64,000 nt of DNA from Candidatus Hepatobacter penaei (GCF_000742475.1 NZ_JQAJ01000001.1:211842-275841), one strand, 5' to 3'. Shown: positions 53,386 to 63,097, counted from the stretch's first letter. Translations and numbers: made by a program. Notes: generated by a model from the letters alone, not told the origin.

Positions 53386-55041
53386 ATGACAAAAACACTT
53401 CAATTCGACCCTCATCGACTCTACTTCATTCCCCTCGGTGGGTCAGGGGAGATTGGCATGAACCTCAATGTGTATGCCTATGGCGGGAAACTGCTGGTGG
53501 TAGACGTGGGGGTCACCTTTGAAAAACTTCCTGGCGTTGAGGTGGTGATGCCTCATGTGTCATGGCTGAGAAAGCAAAAAAAACACATTGCAGGCATTGT
53601 TCTCACCCATGCCCACGAAGATCACATCGGTGCCATTGGCCATTTGTGGCCGGATCTGGAAGCGCCGCTTTATGCTACCCCCTTTACATCGCAGATCATC
53701 AAGCACAAATTGCGCGAGGCCCGGGTGCGCGCGCCTCTGCATGAAGTGCCGCTTTCGTCAGAAGTGGCTTTGGGGCCGTTTCGTGTGGGCTTTATTTCGT
53801 TGACGCACTCTATCCCTGAACCTTCCGCACTGGCGATTCAAACAGAGGCCGGCATTGTGGTGCATACAGGCGATTGGAAAATTGACGCCAACCCGTTGGT
53901 GGGGGAAGCCACAAACCAAGAAGCCCTTCAAGCCGTCGGTGATGCAGGTGTTTTGGGCGTTGTATGCGACTCTACTTGCGTGTTTGAAAAGGGGTGGTCA
54001 GGGTCGGAGAAAACGGTGCAAGATGCCCTTGTTCACCAGGTGTCATCCATCACCAAGGGGCGCGTGGTCATTGCCTGCTTTGCCTCAAACGTGGCACGTC
54101 TTGTCTCGTGCTTTGAGGCTGCCAAGAAGTCGGGGCGCAGCATTGTGCTGGCGGGTCGTTCTCTCGAGCGTATGGAGGCCGCGTCTCGGGAAACGGACTA
54201 TCTTGATGATAACCTCACGGCTCTTACCCCCAAAGAAGGCAAGGGTTTGGCAGCCGATAAAACCCTCATTGTGGCCACAGGAAGCCAAGGGGAGCCCAAA
54301 GCCGCTCTCAGGCGCATGGCCGAAGGGCACCATCCCTTTCTCAAGCTTGATGCGGGCGACACGGTTATTTTTTCATCACGCATTATCCCTGGCAATGAGA
54401 AAGAGATTTTTGCACTTCAAAATAAACTCACCCAAAAAGGCGTTCGGGTGATTACCCCCAAGGATGTGCCGGATATCCATGTCTCAGGGCATCCTTCCTG
54501 TGAAGAGCTTAAGCAAATGTACGCTTGGACGCGCCCCAAAAACGTGATTCCTGTGCATGGTGAAGATCGCCACCTAGAAGCGCACAAACAGCTGGCCCAT
54601 GATTTGGGGATTGCTTCCATCGCGCCCCATAATGGGGATGTGATTCTGTTTGATGCGAAAGAGGGACCCAAAAAGGTGGGTCATGTGCCCACGGGCCGTG
54701 TGGGGCTTGACGGGTCACGTCTGATTTCTATGGACAACCCGCTCCTCAGCCAACGCAAACGCCTTTCTCACGATGGGGTAGTGCTGGTGTCAGGTGTTTT
54801 TCATGACGACCGCTTGGAAGCGCTTAAGGTTCACACCGTGGGCCTTTTTTGCAGCGCAGATCATAAAGATGATGCCACCCACGAGTTATCCGCGCTGGTG
54901 AAACGCACGCTCGGGCATATGTCAGCCAAACATTATGATGACCCAGACAAAATGCAAGCCATCGTGGCCAAAGAGGTGAGCAGCTATTGCTATGACACAA
55001 TCGGTAAACGACCTTTGGTGGTGGTTCATGTACTCACATAA
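53386..55041 (+). CDS. rnj: Ribonuclease J
   Basis: A 551-aa metallo-beta-lactamase/beta-CASP RNase with 5'-3' exo- and endonuclease activity in mRNA decay and rRNA maturation. Metal ligands in HAHEDHIGAIGHL, HTGDWKID and later CFASNVARL / GSQGEPKAALRRMA / HVSGHPSCEELKQMY / PVHGEDRHLEAH fit the family, with a C-terminal dimer domain. Widespread in alphaproteobacteria, often alongside RNase E. A weak -10-like TACAAT lies about 20 bases before the ATG. Confidence 0.95.
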   Translation: MTKTLQFDPHRLYFIPLGGSGEIGMNLNVYAYGGKLLVVDVGVTFEKLPGVEVVMPHVSWLRKQKKHIAGIVLTHAHEDHIGAIGHLWPDLEAPLYATPFTSQIIKHKLREARVRAPLHEVPLSSEVALGPFRVGFISLTHSIPEPSALAIQTEAGIVVHTGDWKIDANPLVGEATNQEALQAVGDAGVLGVVCDSTCVFEKGWSGSEKTVQDALVHQVSSITKGRVVIACFASNVARLVSCFEAAKKSGRSIVLAGRSLERMEAASRETDYLDDNLTALTPKEGKGLAADKTLIVATGSQGEPKAALRRMAEGHHPFLKLDAGDTVIFSSRIIPGNEKEIFALQNKLTQKGVRVITPKDVPDIHVSGHPSCEELKQMYAWTRPKNVIPVHGEDRHLEAHKQLAHDLGIASIAPHNGDVILFDAKEGPKKVGHVPTGRVGLDGSRLISMDNPLLSQRKRLSHDGVVLVSGVFHDDRLEALKVHTVGLFCSADHKDDATHELSALVKRTLGHMSAKHYDDPDKMQAIVAKEVSSYCYDTIGKRPLVVVHVLT

Positions 55042-55201
55042 AGGGGCGTAAAGAGCACACTCAAGCAATTGACCCCGCCTCGAGCAAACCTCCACTTTAT
55101 CTACTTAACGATTACATTAATAGTTTGTTAATCATCTATACAGCCATGCGTTCATTTGTGTTAACGTAGGGGTGAGCTGTTCTCTCTAATGGGGGCGCCG
55201 A

Positions 55202-55852
55202 ATGACAACGTGGTTATTTGTGGGGCTAGGCAATCCTGGCGACACCTATGCTGACACCCGCCATAACATCGGGTTTTGGTTTATTGATGAAATGGCGCGC
55301 CGCTATGACGTGCGTGAGGCTGACAAAAAAGAAGCCTATCACATCGCCAAAGGCACGTTAACGCCCCGAACGCTGGGTCGCCACAACACACGGCCTGCAA
55401 ACACAGAACCCGCGCGTATTCTTCTTCTTAAACCCATGACCTTTATGAACCGCTCGGGCGGCCCCACGGCTGAGGTGGCACGGTTCTTTAAAATCAAGCC
55501 TGAGCATATCATTGCCATTCATGATGATCTTGATCTGGAGGTAGGCACGGTGCGTTTCAAACTAGGGGGCGGCCACGGCGGTCACAATGGATTGAAAGAC
55601 ATAGACAGCCGCATCGGCAAAGGCTATCGGCGCTTGCGTTTGGGCATTGGTCGGCCCACCTACAAAACCGATGTTGTGCGCTATGTGTTGGAGAGACCTT
55701 CGCGTGAAGACGCCCACACTCTAGACGCGGTGGTGCACGATGTGGCAACCCATGCACCGCTGATGCTAAGTGAGCCCTTTGATGCCGGCATGTTTCTCAC
55801 AAAGGTGAAGGAAAGCCTGGCACAAAGCACCAAAGCCGCCACGTCTTCCTAA
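55202..55852 (+). CDS. pth: Peptidyl-tRNA hydrolase
   Basis: A 216-aa enzyme that recycles tRNA from dropped-off peptidyl-tRNA. Seen: VGLGNPGDTYADTRHNIGFWFID with the catalytic histidine, KPMTFMNRSGG, HDDLDLEVGTVRFKLGGGHGGHNGLKDI and RLRLGIGRP. A short Arg/Thr/Asn-rich insert lies at about 55-72. Usually follows rplY and precedes ychF; neither is adjacent here. Confidence 0.95.
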   Translation: MTTWLFVGLGNPGDTYADTRHNIGFWFIDEMARRYDVREADKKEAYHIAKGTLTPRTLGRHNTRPANTEPARILLLKPMTFMNRSGGPTAEVARFFKIKPEHIIAIHDDLDLEVGTVRFKLGGGHGGHNGLKDIDSRIGKGYRRLRLGIGRPTYKTDVVRYVLERPSREDAHTLDAVVHDVATHAPLMLSEPFDAGMFLTKVKESLAQSTKAATSS

Positions 55853-56193
55853 GAACAGCGAAACCCAAAAAGCACCAGGGTGTTTGGGCAGGCTTTTGCC
55901 GTATTATCCAGCTATTAACATCAACATCTTTAACCTGGGAATAAATAACGATGCTTCACTCGGCAACAAGGGGGTGTTAAAATCCAAACCATCGCATTCA
56001 AACTATCCTTTTTAGATATGGCGCATAAAGATATCTTTTTCAGCCATAAAAAAAGATTTATTTGTCTGTTTTGGCGGAATAATTATATTACATAATATAT
56101 ATTCTTTTATTTTGCTTCTTTTGCGCCTAGATTTTTTTTGCGCCTAGTTCTTTTTCTTTTTTCCTGTTTTTCCTGCCTTTTTTGCCTAGTGGC
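55853..56193. other. Intergenic stretch with a short repeated TTGCGCCTAG element
   Basis: About 340 bases without a gene. Bases 56020-56110 are AT-rich. At about 56110-56150 TTGCGCCTAG occurs twice, and GCCTAG recurs twice more just before the stop of the next minus-strand gene. Read on the minus strand this is CTAGGCGCAAAA-type sequence, i.e. successive copies each containing a TAG stop. It looks like local duplication around that gene's end. No T-run hairpin clear. Confidence 0.4.
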
Positions 56194-56673
56194 CTAGTCC
56201 TTTGAGCTCTTTGGTTTTTTATGTGCTCCTTTTGTCTTTGGGGCCAGTAGCTTCATGTTTTCTGAACGCGCGTCTATTTCACCCTGCAATTTATCTTTTG
56301 TAGCCGCGAGTTCATGCTTTGCTGTTTCTAATTCATTCTCTGCACTCTCTAAATGCTGCTCTTTATGCGCTAATGCCTCTTGACGCTCCAATGCCACTTT
56401 TCTTGCGTGAGGTCCTGTGTTTGGGAATTTGTTTGGGCTTTCTAAATGATCAATCTCAAGCTTTAACATCTCTACACGATTCTCTAGCTTGCCTATATGC
56501 TTTTCTACCTGAGACACATCCTCTTTAGCCTCTTCAACCTGCTGATCCTGTTGATGCACAATATGCCTGAGTTTCTCTTCCTCTTCTGGGGAGAGCGCCC
56601 CAACACACAGAGGGCATAACGTCAAGGCCCCACCTGTCATCATGATTGTTAACAGTTGGCTTATCTTTTTCAT
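56194..56673 (-). CDS. Secreted coiled-coil protein
   Basis: A 159-aa protein with AGGTGA just before the ATG. A signal peptide (ISQLLTIMMTGGALTLCPLCVG) is followed by a continuous heptad pattern over about 30-140 (EEAKEDVSQVEKHIGKLENRVEMLKLEIDHL-type and LESAENELETAKHELAATKDKL-type), so a long dimeric coiled coil is likely. C-terminus Lys/Ser-rich. No family recognised. Single gene in an otherwise empty region. Confidence 0.6.
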   Translation of the reverse strand: MKKISQLLTIMMTGGALTLCPLCVGALSPEEEEKLRHIVHQQDQQVEEAKEDVSQVEKHIGKLENRVEMLKLEIDHLESPNKFPNTGPHARKVALERQEALAHKEQHLESAENELETAKHELAATKDKLQGEIDARSENMKLLAPKTKGAHKKPKSSKD

Positions 56674-57295
56674 AAATCACCTAACATCTTAAGAAAAACA
56701 AATACATACATACATTTTACGATTTTTTTTGTCAACAAAGCGTAAATAGGCAAGATACAGGCAAGCGGGAACGGGTAAGGCACGACACAACGTCACAAAG
56801 ACAGCCCTGCCAAAGCTATGTCTCCCATCCGATGCACAATGGTTCAAGATGATGAGTTGTGTGCGGTTTTTTTCATGGCACTTTTTGTCATCGACTTTTC
56901 TTCAATCGGCATCTTTCTCACCTCTTCAAGGTGTGCGTTGGCAAGCCCCAGAAGATGAATATCACGCTCCCAGTTGGTAAATAGAGTCATCATGCGGCCA
57001 TGTTTCTGAGCACCACCCACCGTTGTATCATTTGCCAGCGCCTGTATTTGAGACGTGGTTTCCTTGATGTTCAATAGGCAAGATAGGAATGGCGCCCCAT
57101 AGGGGCATCATCATCATTTCTTCTTATTGTTATTGTCTTCTGAACCTCCCTAAAGGCCCTTTCTTTCAAAGAGCCATTAGCTCCCAAAGAATCCATAGCG
57201 CCAAAACAGTGGACAGATGCCATGTATTTTAGTTTTTCTTAACCCTATCCCCATCTTAATAGGGGCACACCACCCCCTGCCGCAGGTTTGGAACC
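56674..57295. other. Largely non-coding stretch with one doubtful small frame
   Basis: About 620 bases. Apart from the doubtful 76-codon frame at 56844-57074, I see a small inverted repeat GCCCC-ATA-GGGGC near 57092-57105, and nothing else recognisable. It may be the remains of a degraded gene. Confidence 0.35.
56844..57074 (-). pseudogene. Doubtful small hypothetical gene or gene remnant
   Basis: A 76-aa frame from a TTG at 57074, no clear ribosome binding site, closed upstream by a TGA about 15 codons earlier. Composition is protein-like (DIHLLGLANAHLEEVRKMP, ending in a Lys/Thr/Ser-rich tail) but there is no signal peptide or known motif. It could be a remnant of a longer helical protein, a real small gene, or chance. 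I lean to a remnant. Confidence 0.25.
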
Positions 57296-59653
57296 ATGCC
57301 CTTGGGCCGCCTTTTTGTGATGTCGCTTTTTCTAGCCTGTGTTTTGGCATTGCCGCTTCACATAGGCACACTCAGCATGCCCTACCTATGGGGTGAAGAA
57401 AACGTAAGCGCCTCAGAAGGCTCTGGCACGAATCCCCCATTATTGGCCGGTGCTTTGCCCACATCCTCCGTAGCCCCTACCGATCCACACACCCCCCCTG
57501 CTCATGACATAGCATCCCATGCCCCGACCTCTTCCCCTGCTTTGCCAGAACATCGACTGGTGATGAAACTCCCAAAAGGTACGCCCTTTGCCCTGTTTAA
57601 GTGGCAAAATAAAATTTGGGTGGGGGTGCCTTACGGCACGTTGTCTGACACGTCCCTGGATCCACGGTTTGTACGCGTGGCAGCAAACGGCGGGGATCTG
57701 TACAGCCTGGCGGTAGATAGTGAGACCTTTCCCTCCCTCAAGCGTACCCCGCAGGGCATTGAGATTGTGATGGACAAAAAACCCAAACTGATGGACTTAA
57801 ATCCCCGCTTTCTGTCCCCCTCAATCCTGAAGCTTGCGGGGCGTAAAAGCATAAATATTACGTGCGACGTTTCACATACAATTTCGTTTACACAAAAAGA
57901 TGGAAATCCAGCTTTTGTGATGTTGACACATGATTATTATACAGGCATGGGCCCCACCCTTCGTCGTGATGAGTTTTCTCTTCACGCCACCTATCAAGGA
58001 TTGTTCATCGCTGGCCACCATCCATCGCTTGGGCTCAAAAATAAGCAGCTTCTTCTTGACGATGGATTTCGCCCTTGGGTCAGTCAAAAAGAAACGTCCC
58101 CCTTTTCTTTTCATGACTTCTTTCAAAGAAAAAAATACGAACATCCCGCCATTGAACATGCCAAAAGAGCGCTTCTTTCCGGCCACACAGATAGGGCTTG
58201 GCAATGGATCTGCGAGCTTGAAAGCCACAACGCTTTGCTTGAAAGCAGTCAAGATTTTAATGCCCTTAAGGGCATCATCCTAGCTTTTAGAGGATGCGCT
58301 TCGGGCGCCCTGGCGGCGTTTGGAACATCACCTTCCCTGTGGAAAGCCTCACAACCCTTCCATGCCGTTCCTTACATCAAAAGTGGCCACCATCAAACAG
58401 GTGTGAAACTGCTTAATCGGTATTTTTCCAGAATTAAAAAGATGCCCATGACGTTTCAATGCAATCTTTTCTTTCTAGGCGCCGAAAGCAGCCTTTTGCT
58501 GGGCAGTCAGAAAAAAGCAGACTTTTTCTTATCTAATCTGGAAAAATCCCCCCTCAACCATGAGAAAAAAGCCCTATTATCCTTGCTCAAAAATAACACG
58601 CTTGTGGATCAAACCTTTATTGAGCGGCAAATTGCGGGGGCTTCTGCGGCCAGCATTGCGTGGCAAACCTATCACATGGAGGTGCGGAAAAAATTAAGAA
58701 AAATCTTGTTGCGCTATGAAACCCGCCAAGCCACCCTATCGCACACGCTGTTTGAGCTTGAGAAGCTCTCCCAAGAAGGACGAGGGGGTGTTGTCGAGTT
58801 TGAGGTGCTTGAAAAGCTCGCCCTTCTCTATCAAAAAAAGAAAGACTACACACGCGCCATGCGCGCCTATGACAAACTCTTGCGCTATTCGCCCGAAGAT
58901 GACCCCAAGCGTGAAGTTTTTTTAAAAGCCGCGCAAGATATCTATATTCAGGCTCTGTATCGCGAAGAGTGGGACACCCTCACCCGCTGTGGTTTTTTTA
59001 AGCAATATAAAGCGTTTTTACATGCTGACAAACGGGGAGATGGCGTTTTATCTACCTTTACGATGCTGTTTATTGAGAAAGGATTTATCGACCACATCGT
59101 GCCGATTCTTTTCCAAAAACGGCCTCAAGCGCCCACAGCAAACACGAAGCTTTTGCTGGCGTGTGTGAAACACTATGTCAAAGAAGGGCGGTATGAAGAA
59201 GCGTTGTGGATTTTAAATAAGGATATCCCTGTCCCAGAAACGCTTCAAGATACGTGGACGCTTCAAAAAGCTACGGCGCTGACGCGTCTTCATAAGGCAC
59301 AGGAAGCCTTAAGCACGGTGAGAAACCTCCCCCTCACCCCGGCAAAGGCCAAGGTTTTGTTGGCTATTTATCGCACGACGGGTGATGTCGATGACATGTC
59401 GCATGTATTGAAATATCTCATTCAGGAAACAAAAAACCCTGACTATGTCGACCAGCTAGGCATGCTGCTTTATGCACAAGACAACCTGACGGCACTGGAT
59501 ACGTTTCTTACCAAAGCCAAGGCGCCAAAAACATCGTTTATATCGCTTCTCATGATGAAACCCCATGCCCAGACAACCAAAAGCGTGCAAGAGCTGAGGG
59601 AACAACTCCAACACTATGAATTCATAAAAGACTATGCACAAAACCTCCCCTAA
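57296..59653 (+). CDS. Large secreted TPR-like protein
   Basis: A 785-aa protein with an N-terminal signal peptide or anchor (LFVMSLFLACVLALPLHIG) and a Pro/Ser/Thr-rich linker (about 40-80). A beta-rich region follows (about 85-260). From about 290 to the end it is helical, with TPR-like repeats, clearest at about 505-545 (LEKLALLYQKKKDYTRAMRAYDKLLRYSPED) and later ALWILNKDIP / KALTRLHKAQEALSTV-like pairs. Probably periplasmic protein-binding scaffold. Only 5 bases separate it from the sensor-kinase gene, so the two likely form an operon and may work together. No specific family recognised. Confidence 0.65.
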   Translation: MPLGRLFVMSLFLACVLALPLHIGTLSMPYLWGEENVSASEGSGTNPPLLAGALPTSSVAPTDPHTPPAHDIASHAPTSSPALPEHRLVMKLPKGTPFALFKWQNKIWVGVPYGTLSDTSLDPRFVRVAANGGDLYSLAVDSETFPSLKRTPQGIEIVMDKKPKLMDLNPRFLSPSILKLAGRKSINITCDVSHTISFTQKDGNPAFVMLTHDYYTGMGPTLRRDEFSLHATYQGLFIAGHHPSLGLKNKQLLLDDGFRPWVSQKETSPFSFHDFFQRKKYEHPAIEHAKRALLSGHTDRAWQWICELESHNALLESSQDFNALKGIILAFRGCASGALAAFGTSPSLWKASQPFHAVPYIKSGHHQTGVKLLNRYFSRIKKMPMTFQCNLFFLGAESSLLLGSQKKADFFLSNLEKSPLNHEKKALLSLLKNNTLVDQTFIERQIAGASAASIAWQTYHMEVRKKLRKILLRYETRQATLSHTLFELEKLSQEGRGGVVEFEVLEKLALLYQKKKDYTRAMRAYDKLLRYSPEDDPKREVFLKAAQDIYIQALYREEWDTLTRCGFFKQYKAFLHADKRGDGVLSTFTMLFIEKGFIDHIVPILFQKRPQAPTANTKLLLACVKHYVKEGRYEEALWILNKDIPVPETLQDTWTLQKATALTRLHKAQEALSTVRNLPLTPAKAKVLLAIYRTTGDVDDMSHVLKYLIQETKNPDYVDQLGMLLYAQDNLTALDTFLTKAKAPKTSFISLLMMKPHAQTTKSVQELREQLQHYEFIKDYAQNLP

Positions 59654-59658
59654 TAACC

Positions 59659-61701
59659 ATGCGTAACTTCCTTGATCTGCTCGCTGGGCAAAAATATTTG
59701 CGCCTGTTATTGGTGTGCTTTCTGGGGTTTTTTCTGCTGATTGGATTTCTGTTTTGGAAACGCACCACCCAGTCGTCCTTCACCCACTTTCACAGACACC
59801 TCTTGCGAGAAAAAGACGCTATTGATGTGACCCTGAGGCATTTCAAAGAAAGCGTCAGGCAATTACGCCACATTTTTCATGAAAAAACCAAAGATCCTTT
59901 TACTCCGGATCCGGGGCCTTATCCCCTCGATCTCGAGGCCCCCTTTTATCAAGGGTTGCTCACCACCTCGTTGCCTCTCACGCCTGCATCTTCAGAAATA
60001 TTTTCAACATTTCGGGCCCATGCCCCCTCCTTTATCAACACGTTCTTAAGCCACTTTCCCCACATTGAGGGTCTTTATTTTTTCTCTAAGGGCTTTTCTT
60101 TTGTGTCACCGTTTGCCCAGAAAGACCCAACCCTTAAAAGCGATGTCGTGAAGAAAAACATGGCATACAGTTATGACCTTTTGGTTCAATTAAGTCACTA
60201 TTTCTCAGGATGGAGCGTACCTCAAGCACAGCACAATGCGTGGCACATTCGCTATGTTTATCCGTGCGAGCATAACAACGCATTGATAGGTTTTTTTTCT
60301 GTTCACATCGGCAAAGCTTTTCTCAAGCATCATCTTGAAACCATCCATGTGCCCTTTGGCAAATTGTTATTGGTTTCTCATCATGGGGATATTTTGATAG
60401 AAAAAACCAAAAAAGGGTTTCAAAAAAACAGTGCTCTGCCTCGAACCGTAAGGCGCTATATCCACAAGCTGAATCGCCATGATGGCCGAGCTTCACACAA
60501 AGTGCGCACCAAACGCTATTGGATTGACGATATTCCCTTCGAACATGCCCCCTGGCGCCTGATTTTTTTCGCCAATCACGTGTCAGTCCTGAATCAAAAT
60601 CTTGGCCTGCTTTCCCTCGAGTTTCTCAGCCAAGATCTGCTTCTCATCGCTGCATGTGCTTTGTTTTTACTCTGCCTCAACGCCTACCTTGTGCATTATG
60701 GTTTTATCAAACCCGTGCGTACACTGATGAATCGCCTTCATCAAGAACGGCTCAACATCAAAACACATCACACGCTGAAAGGACAGTGGTCTCAGTGGGA
60801 AAACCTTATTGCTGTATCCTTTCAGGAAAAAAGACTCCGCTCTTTAAAGCTTGAAAACAGCCTAAAAGAGCGTCTGGGGGATTTAGGGCGTATGATGGAC
60901 TATCTTGAAAAAAATCAATACCAATTGATTTCGCAAGAAAAGTTTGTGAGCTTAGGCGGCATTGCCATTGGCGTTGCCCACGAAATTAATGAACTTTTAT
61001 ATCACACCAAGCATCTGACTCACCACCTCCTGCAAGAGCTTCATGCACATACAAAACCTCAGGCTGGCAAAGAGTTTCCGACCATCCTTCACCATATGTC
61101 TCAAGAAATAGACAAGGCCTGCCGCATTTTGTTTGATGTGTTGCTATGTCCAGGCGAGCGTGGTTCTGTGTTCGTACCTCTCGCCATCGGCCCTGTTCTT
61201 ATCAGATATGGAAAACTCGCCTATGCCTCTTTTTTATCTAAAGAAAATAAAAAACCTGTTGTCATGTCGATGAATATACCCAAAGATCCTATGATTTGCC
61301 TGGGCATTGAGCATCAGCTTGGCAGCGCTATGTATAGCCTTATTGCGCAAGCGCTGGAATCAGCCCTTTATGGATATAAAACGCAACAAGATGAGAGCAC
61401 CGTTGCGCACGTTTCTGTGACGCTTGTCAAAAAAGAATACACCCTCGTCATCCATATCCAAGATAGTGGGCCTGCTTTTTCTAAACAGCGTCAAGGCGCC
61501 TTTTTTGAAAAAATGAACCATCCGGAAGACAGCACAGACAAAAGTGATATTATGCCCATATCCTCAAGCATATCCATTCTTCAAGGTCATGATGGCATGC
61601 TCTCTTTTGATGAAAAGGACAACGCCCTCTCGATTATCTTGCCTCTTGAAAAAAAACCTGATGACGCTGGCCATCAAGACACAACTGCCACCAACGCCTA
61701 G
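59659..61701 (+). CDS. Degenerate membrane sensor histidine kinase
   Basis: A 680-aa protein with one membrane segment near residues 10-32 (LLLVCFLGFFLLIGFLFW) and another near 320-345 (LLLIAACALFLLCLNAYLVHYGF) enclosing a ~280-aa periplasmic sensor region; then a HAMP-like helix, a HisKA-like segment with the phospho-acceptor histidine kept (SLGGIAIGVAHEINELL), and an HATPase_c-like end. In the latter the N-box is weak (IAQALESALYG), the G1 box is reduced to IQDSGPAFS, and the glycine-rich lid/G2 box is missing (MPISSSISILQG). ATP binding is therefore doubtful. No response regulator is adjacent. Its stop overlaps dksA by 4 bases, convergent. Confidence 0.72.
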   Translation: MRNFLDLLAGQKYLRLLLVCFLGFFLLIGFLFWKRTTQSSFTHFHRHLLREKDAIDVTLRHFKESVRQLRHIFHEKTKDPFTPDPGPYPLDLEAPFYQGLLTTSLPLTPASSEIFSTFRAHAPSFINTFLSHFPHIEGLYFFSKGFSFVSPFAQKDPTLKSDVVKKNMAYSYDLLVQLSHYFSGWSVPQAQHNAWHIRYVYPCEHNNALIGFFSVHIGKAFLKHHLETIHVPFGKLLLVSHHGDILIEKTKKGFQKNSALPRTVRRYIHKLNRHDGRASHKVRTKRYWIDDIPFEHAPWRLIFFANHVSVLNQNLGLLSLEFLSQDLLLIAACALFLLCLNAYLVHYGFIKPVRTLMNRLHQERLNIKTHHTLKGQWSQWENLIAVSFQEKRLRSLKLENSLKERLGDLGRMMDYLEKNQYQLISQEKFVSLGGIAIGVAHEINELLYHTKHLTHHLLQELHAHTKPQAGKEFPTILHHMSQEIDKACRILFDVLLCPGERGSVFVPLAIGPVLIRYGKLAYASFLSKENKKPVVMSMNIPKDPMICLGIEHQLGSAMYSLIAQALESALYGYKTQQDESTVAHVSVTLVKKEYTLVIHIQDSGPAFSKQRQGAFFEKMNHPEDSTDKSDIMPISSSISILQGHDGMLSFDEKDNALSIILPLEKKPDDAGHQDTTATNA

Positions 61702-62153
61702 TTTAGGCCATAGAGATGTTTTTCTTTTTCGTATTGTTCTTGCGCTTCCAGGCAATAAACAGCCACAGGACGGGCTTTTAAGCGTTCAAGACCAATGGGG
61801 TCACCTGTGGCCTCACAAAAACCATAGGTGCCATTTTCTAAGCGTTGAATCGCCTCGTCAATCTTCACCAACAATTTAGCCTCGCGATCACGGGCTAACA
61901 GTTCGGATGTTAACTCTTCTTCAAGAGATGCATTATCCACATCATCTGGTTCGTGAAGGTTGTCGCCTTTCAGGTGCGAACACGTATCAAGAGAGTGTTG
62001 CTGCAAAGCATCGCGCCACGCAATAAGACGCCTTCTAAAATATTCTTTTTGAAGCTTATTCATGAAGGGTTCGTCAATTGTCGGCTCATAACCGTCGGGT
62101 AACTCACAAAACACAACACATCTCTCTGCAAACAAAATATCTAGTAAATACAT
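61698..62153 (-). CDS. dksA: RNA polymerase-binding transcription factor DksA
   Basis: A 151-aa regulator that enters the RNA polymerase secondary channel and, with ppGpp, mediates the stringent response. The coiled coil carries the conserved tip region (LEEELTSELLARDREAKLLVKIDEAIQRLENGTYG). The C-terminal finger CEATGDPIGLERLKARPVAVYCLEAQE keeps only two of the four zinc cysteines, as in many alphaproteobacteria. YEPTIDEPFMNKLQKEYFRRRLIAWRD is the typical start of the family core; the ~20 preceding residues are extra and the start codon is not certain. Confidence 0.92.
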   Translation of the reverse strand: MYLLDILFAERCVVFCELPDGYEPTIDEPFMNKLQKEYFRRRLIAWRDALQQHSLDTCSHLKGDNLHEPDDVDNASLEEELTSELLARDREAKLLVKIDEAIQRLENGTYGFCEATGDPIGLERLKARPVAVYCLEAQEQYEKEKHLYGLN

Positions 62154-62317
62154 TTTTATGTATAATAGTTAATTATATATTTATTTATTGGTTATAATGA
62201 ATGAACAACAAGATATTTCAATGCGTTATGGCCCAGAATAAAAAAACATGCCAGGCTGCACATAAAAAAACGCTTTTTTAGATGTTCCCTGTTGCCGTGT
62301 CTTGCGCCACCTTGTGG

Positions 62318-62346
62318 TTGACAAGGGAGATAAAGCACGATACCTC
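62318..62346 (+). promoter_or_regulatory. Promoter of tRNA-Leu
   Basis: TTGACA at 62318-62323, 17-base spacer, TACCTC at 62341-62346, 22 bases before the 5' end of the tRNA. Confidence 0.6.
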
Positions 62347-62367
62347 ATAAGAAACATACGTGAAACG

Positions 62368-62454
62368 GCCCAGGTGGCGGAATTGGTAGACGCGCTAGGT
62401 TCAGGTCCTAGTGAGAGCAATCTCGTGGAAGTTCGAGTCTTCTCTTGGGCACCA
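62368..62454 (+). tRNA. tRNA-Leu (anticodon CAG)
   Basis: An 87-base class II tRNA with encoded CCA. The acceptor stem GCCCAGG pairs with CTTGGGC (one G-T). The D arm contains GGTAGACGC, the anticodon stem-loop CTAGG-TTCAGGT-CCTAG gives anticodon CAG, a long variable arm follows, and the T arm has GTTCGAGTC. It reads CUG codons. Confidence 0.95.
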
Positions 62455-62491
62455 GATCACTAAACTGTTAGAGGTATCGCATAGGCTTTTT

Positions 62492-63097
62492 ATGAATATT
62501 CAGCACGTCCATAACGATTTACCCGCGCCCTGGCATGGCAACTCGGTGGCCATTGACACCGAAACCATGGGCCTTAACACACAAAGAGATCGTTTGTGCC
62601 TGGTTCAGCTATCCTCTCAAGATGGCCAACCTTATCTTGTGCAAATTCAAAAGGAGGCGCCACCACCGAAGCACATGATAGCCATGCTCACCAACCCCCG
62701 TATTCTCAAGATTTTTCATTTTGCCCGCTTTGATATGGCGGCCCTGTATTTTCGTTTTGGGGTGATGCCTGAGCCTGTTTATTGTACAAAAATTGCGTCA
62801 AAATTGGCACGCACCTACACCGATCGCCATGGATTGAAAGAGCTATGCCGCGAGCTGCTCGGCACGGAAATATCCAAATATGAACAAACATCAGACTGGG
62901 GGCGCGAAGACCTCACGGATGAGCAAAAACGTTATGCGGCCAAAGACGTCATTTATTTGCACAACCTGAAAGACAGGCTGACCAATCTTTTAATGCGCGA
63001 AGACCGCTATGATTTGGCAGACGCGTGCTTCACCTTTTTGCCCACTCGCGTCAAACTGGATTTAAGGGGCTGGCAAGACGACATCTTTCAGCACTAG
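62492..63097 (+). CDS. rnd: Ribonuclease D-type 3'-5' exonuclease
   Basis: About 201 aa, a single DEDD-family exonuclease domain without the HRDC domains of long RNase D. Catalytic residues: DTET in VAIDTETMGL, aspartate in FHFARFDMAAL, and the Exo III motif with Tyr and Asp in KRYAAKDVIYLHNL. It trims 3' ends of tRNA and other RNAs, fitting its place right behind a tRNA gene. ATG 62492 is used; the frame runs further up into the tRNA, but that part is not coding. Confidence 0.92.
   Translation: MNIQHVHNDLPAPWHGNSVAIDTETMGLNTQRDRLCLVQLSSQDGQPYLVQIQKEAPPPKHMIAMLTNPRILKIFHFARFDMAALYFRFGVMPEPVYCTKIASKLARTYTDRHGLKELCRELLGTEISKYEQTSDWGREDLTDEQKRYAAKDVIYLHNLKDRLTNLLMREDRYDLADACFTFLPTRVKLDLRGWQDDIFQH

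Noticed and set aside
62411-62491. Upstream extension of the RNase D frame into the tRNA gene
   Set aside because: The first part translates tRNA-Leu sequence. The family N-terminus begins at ATG 62492.
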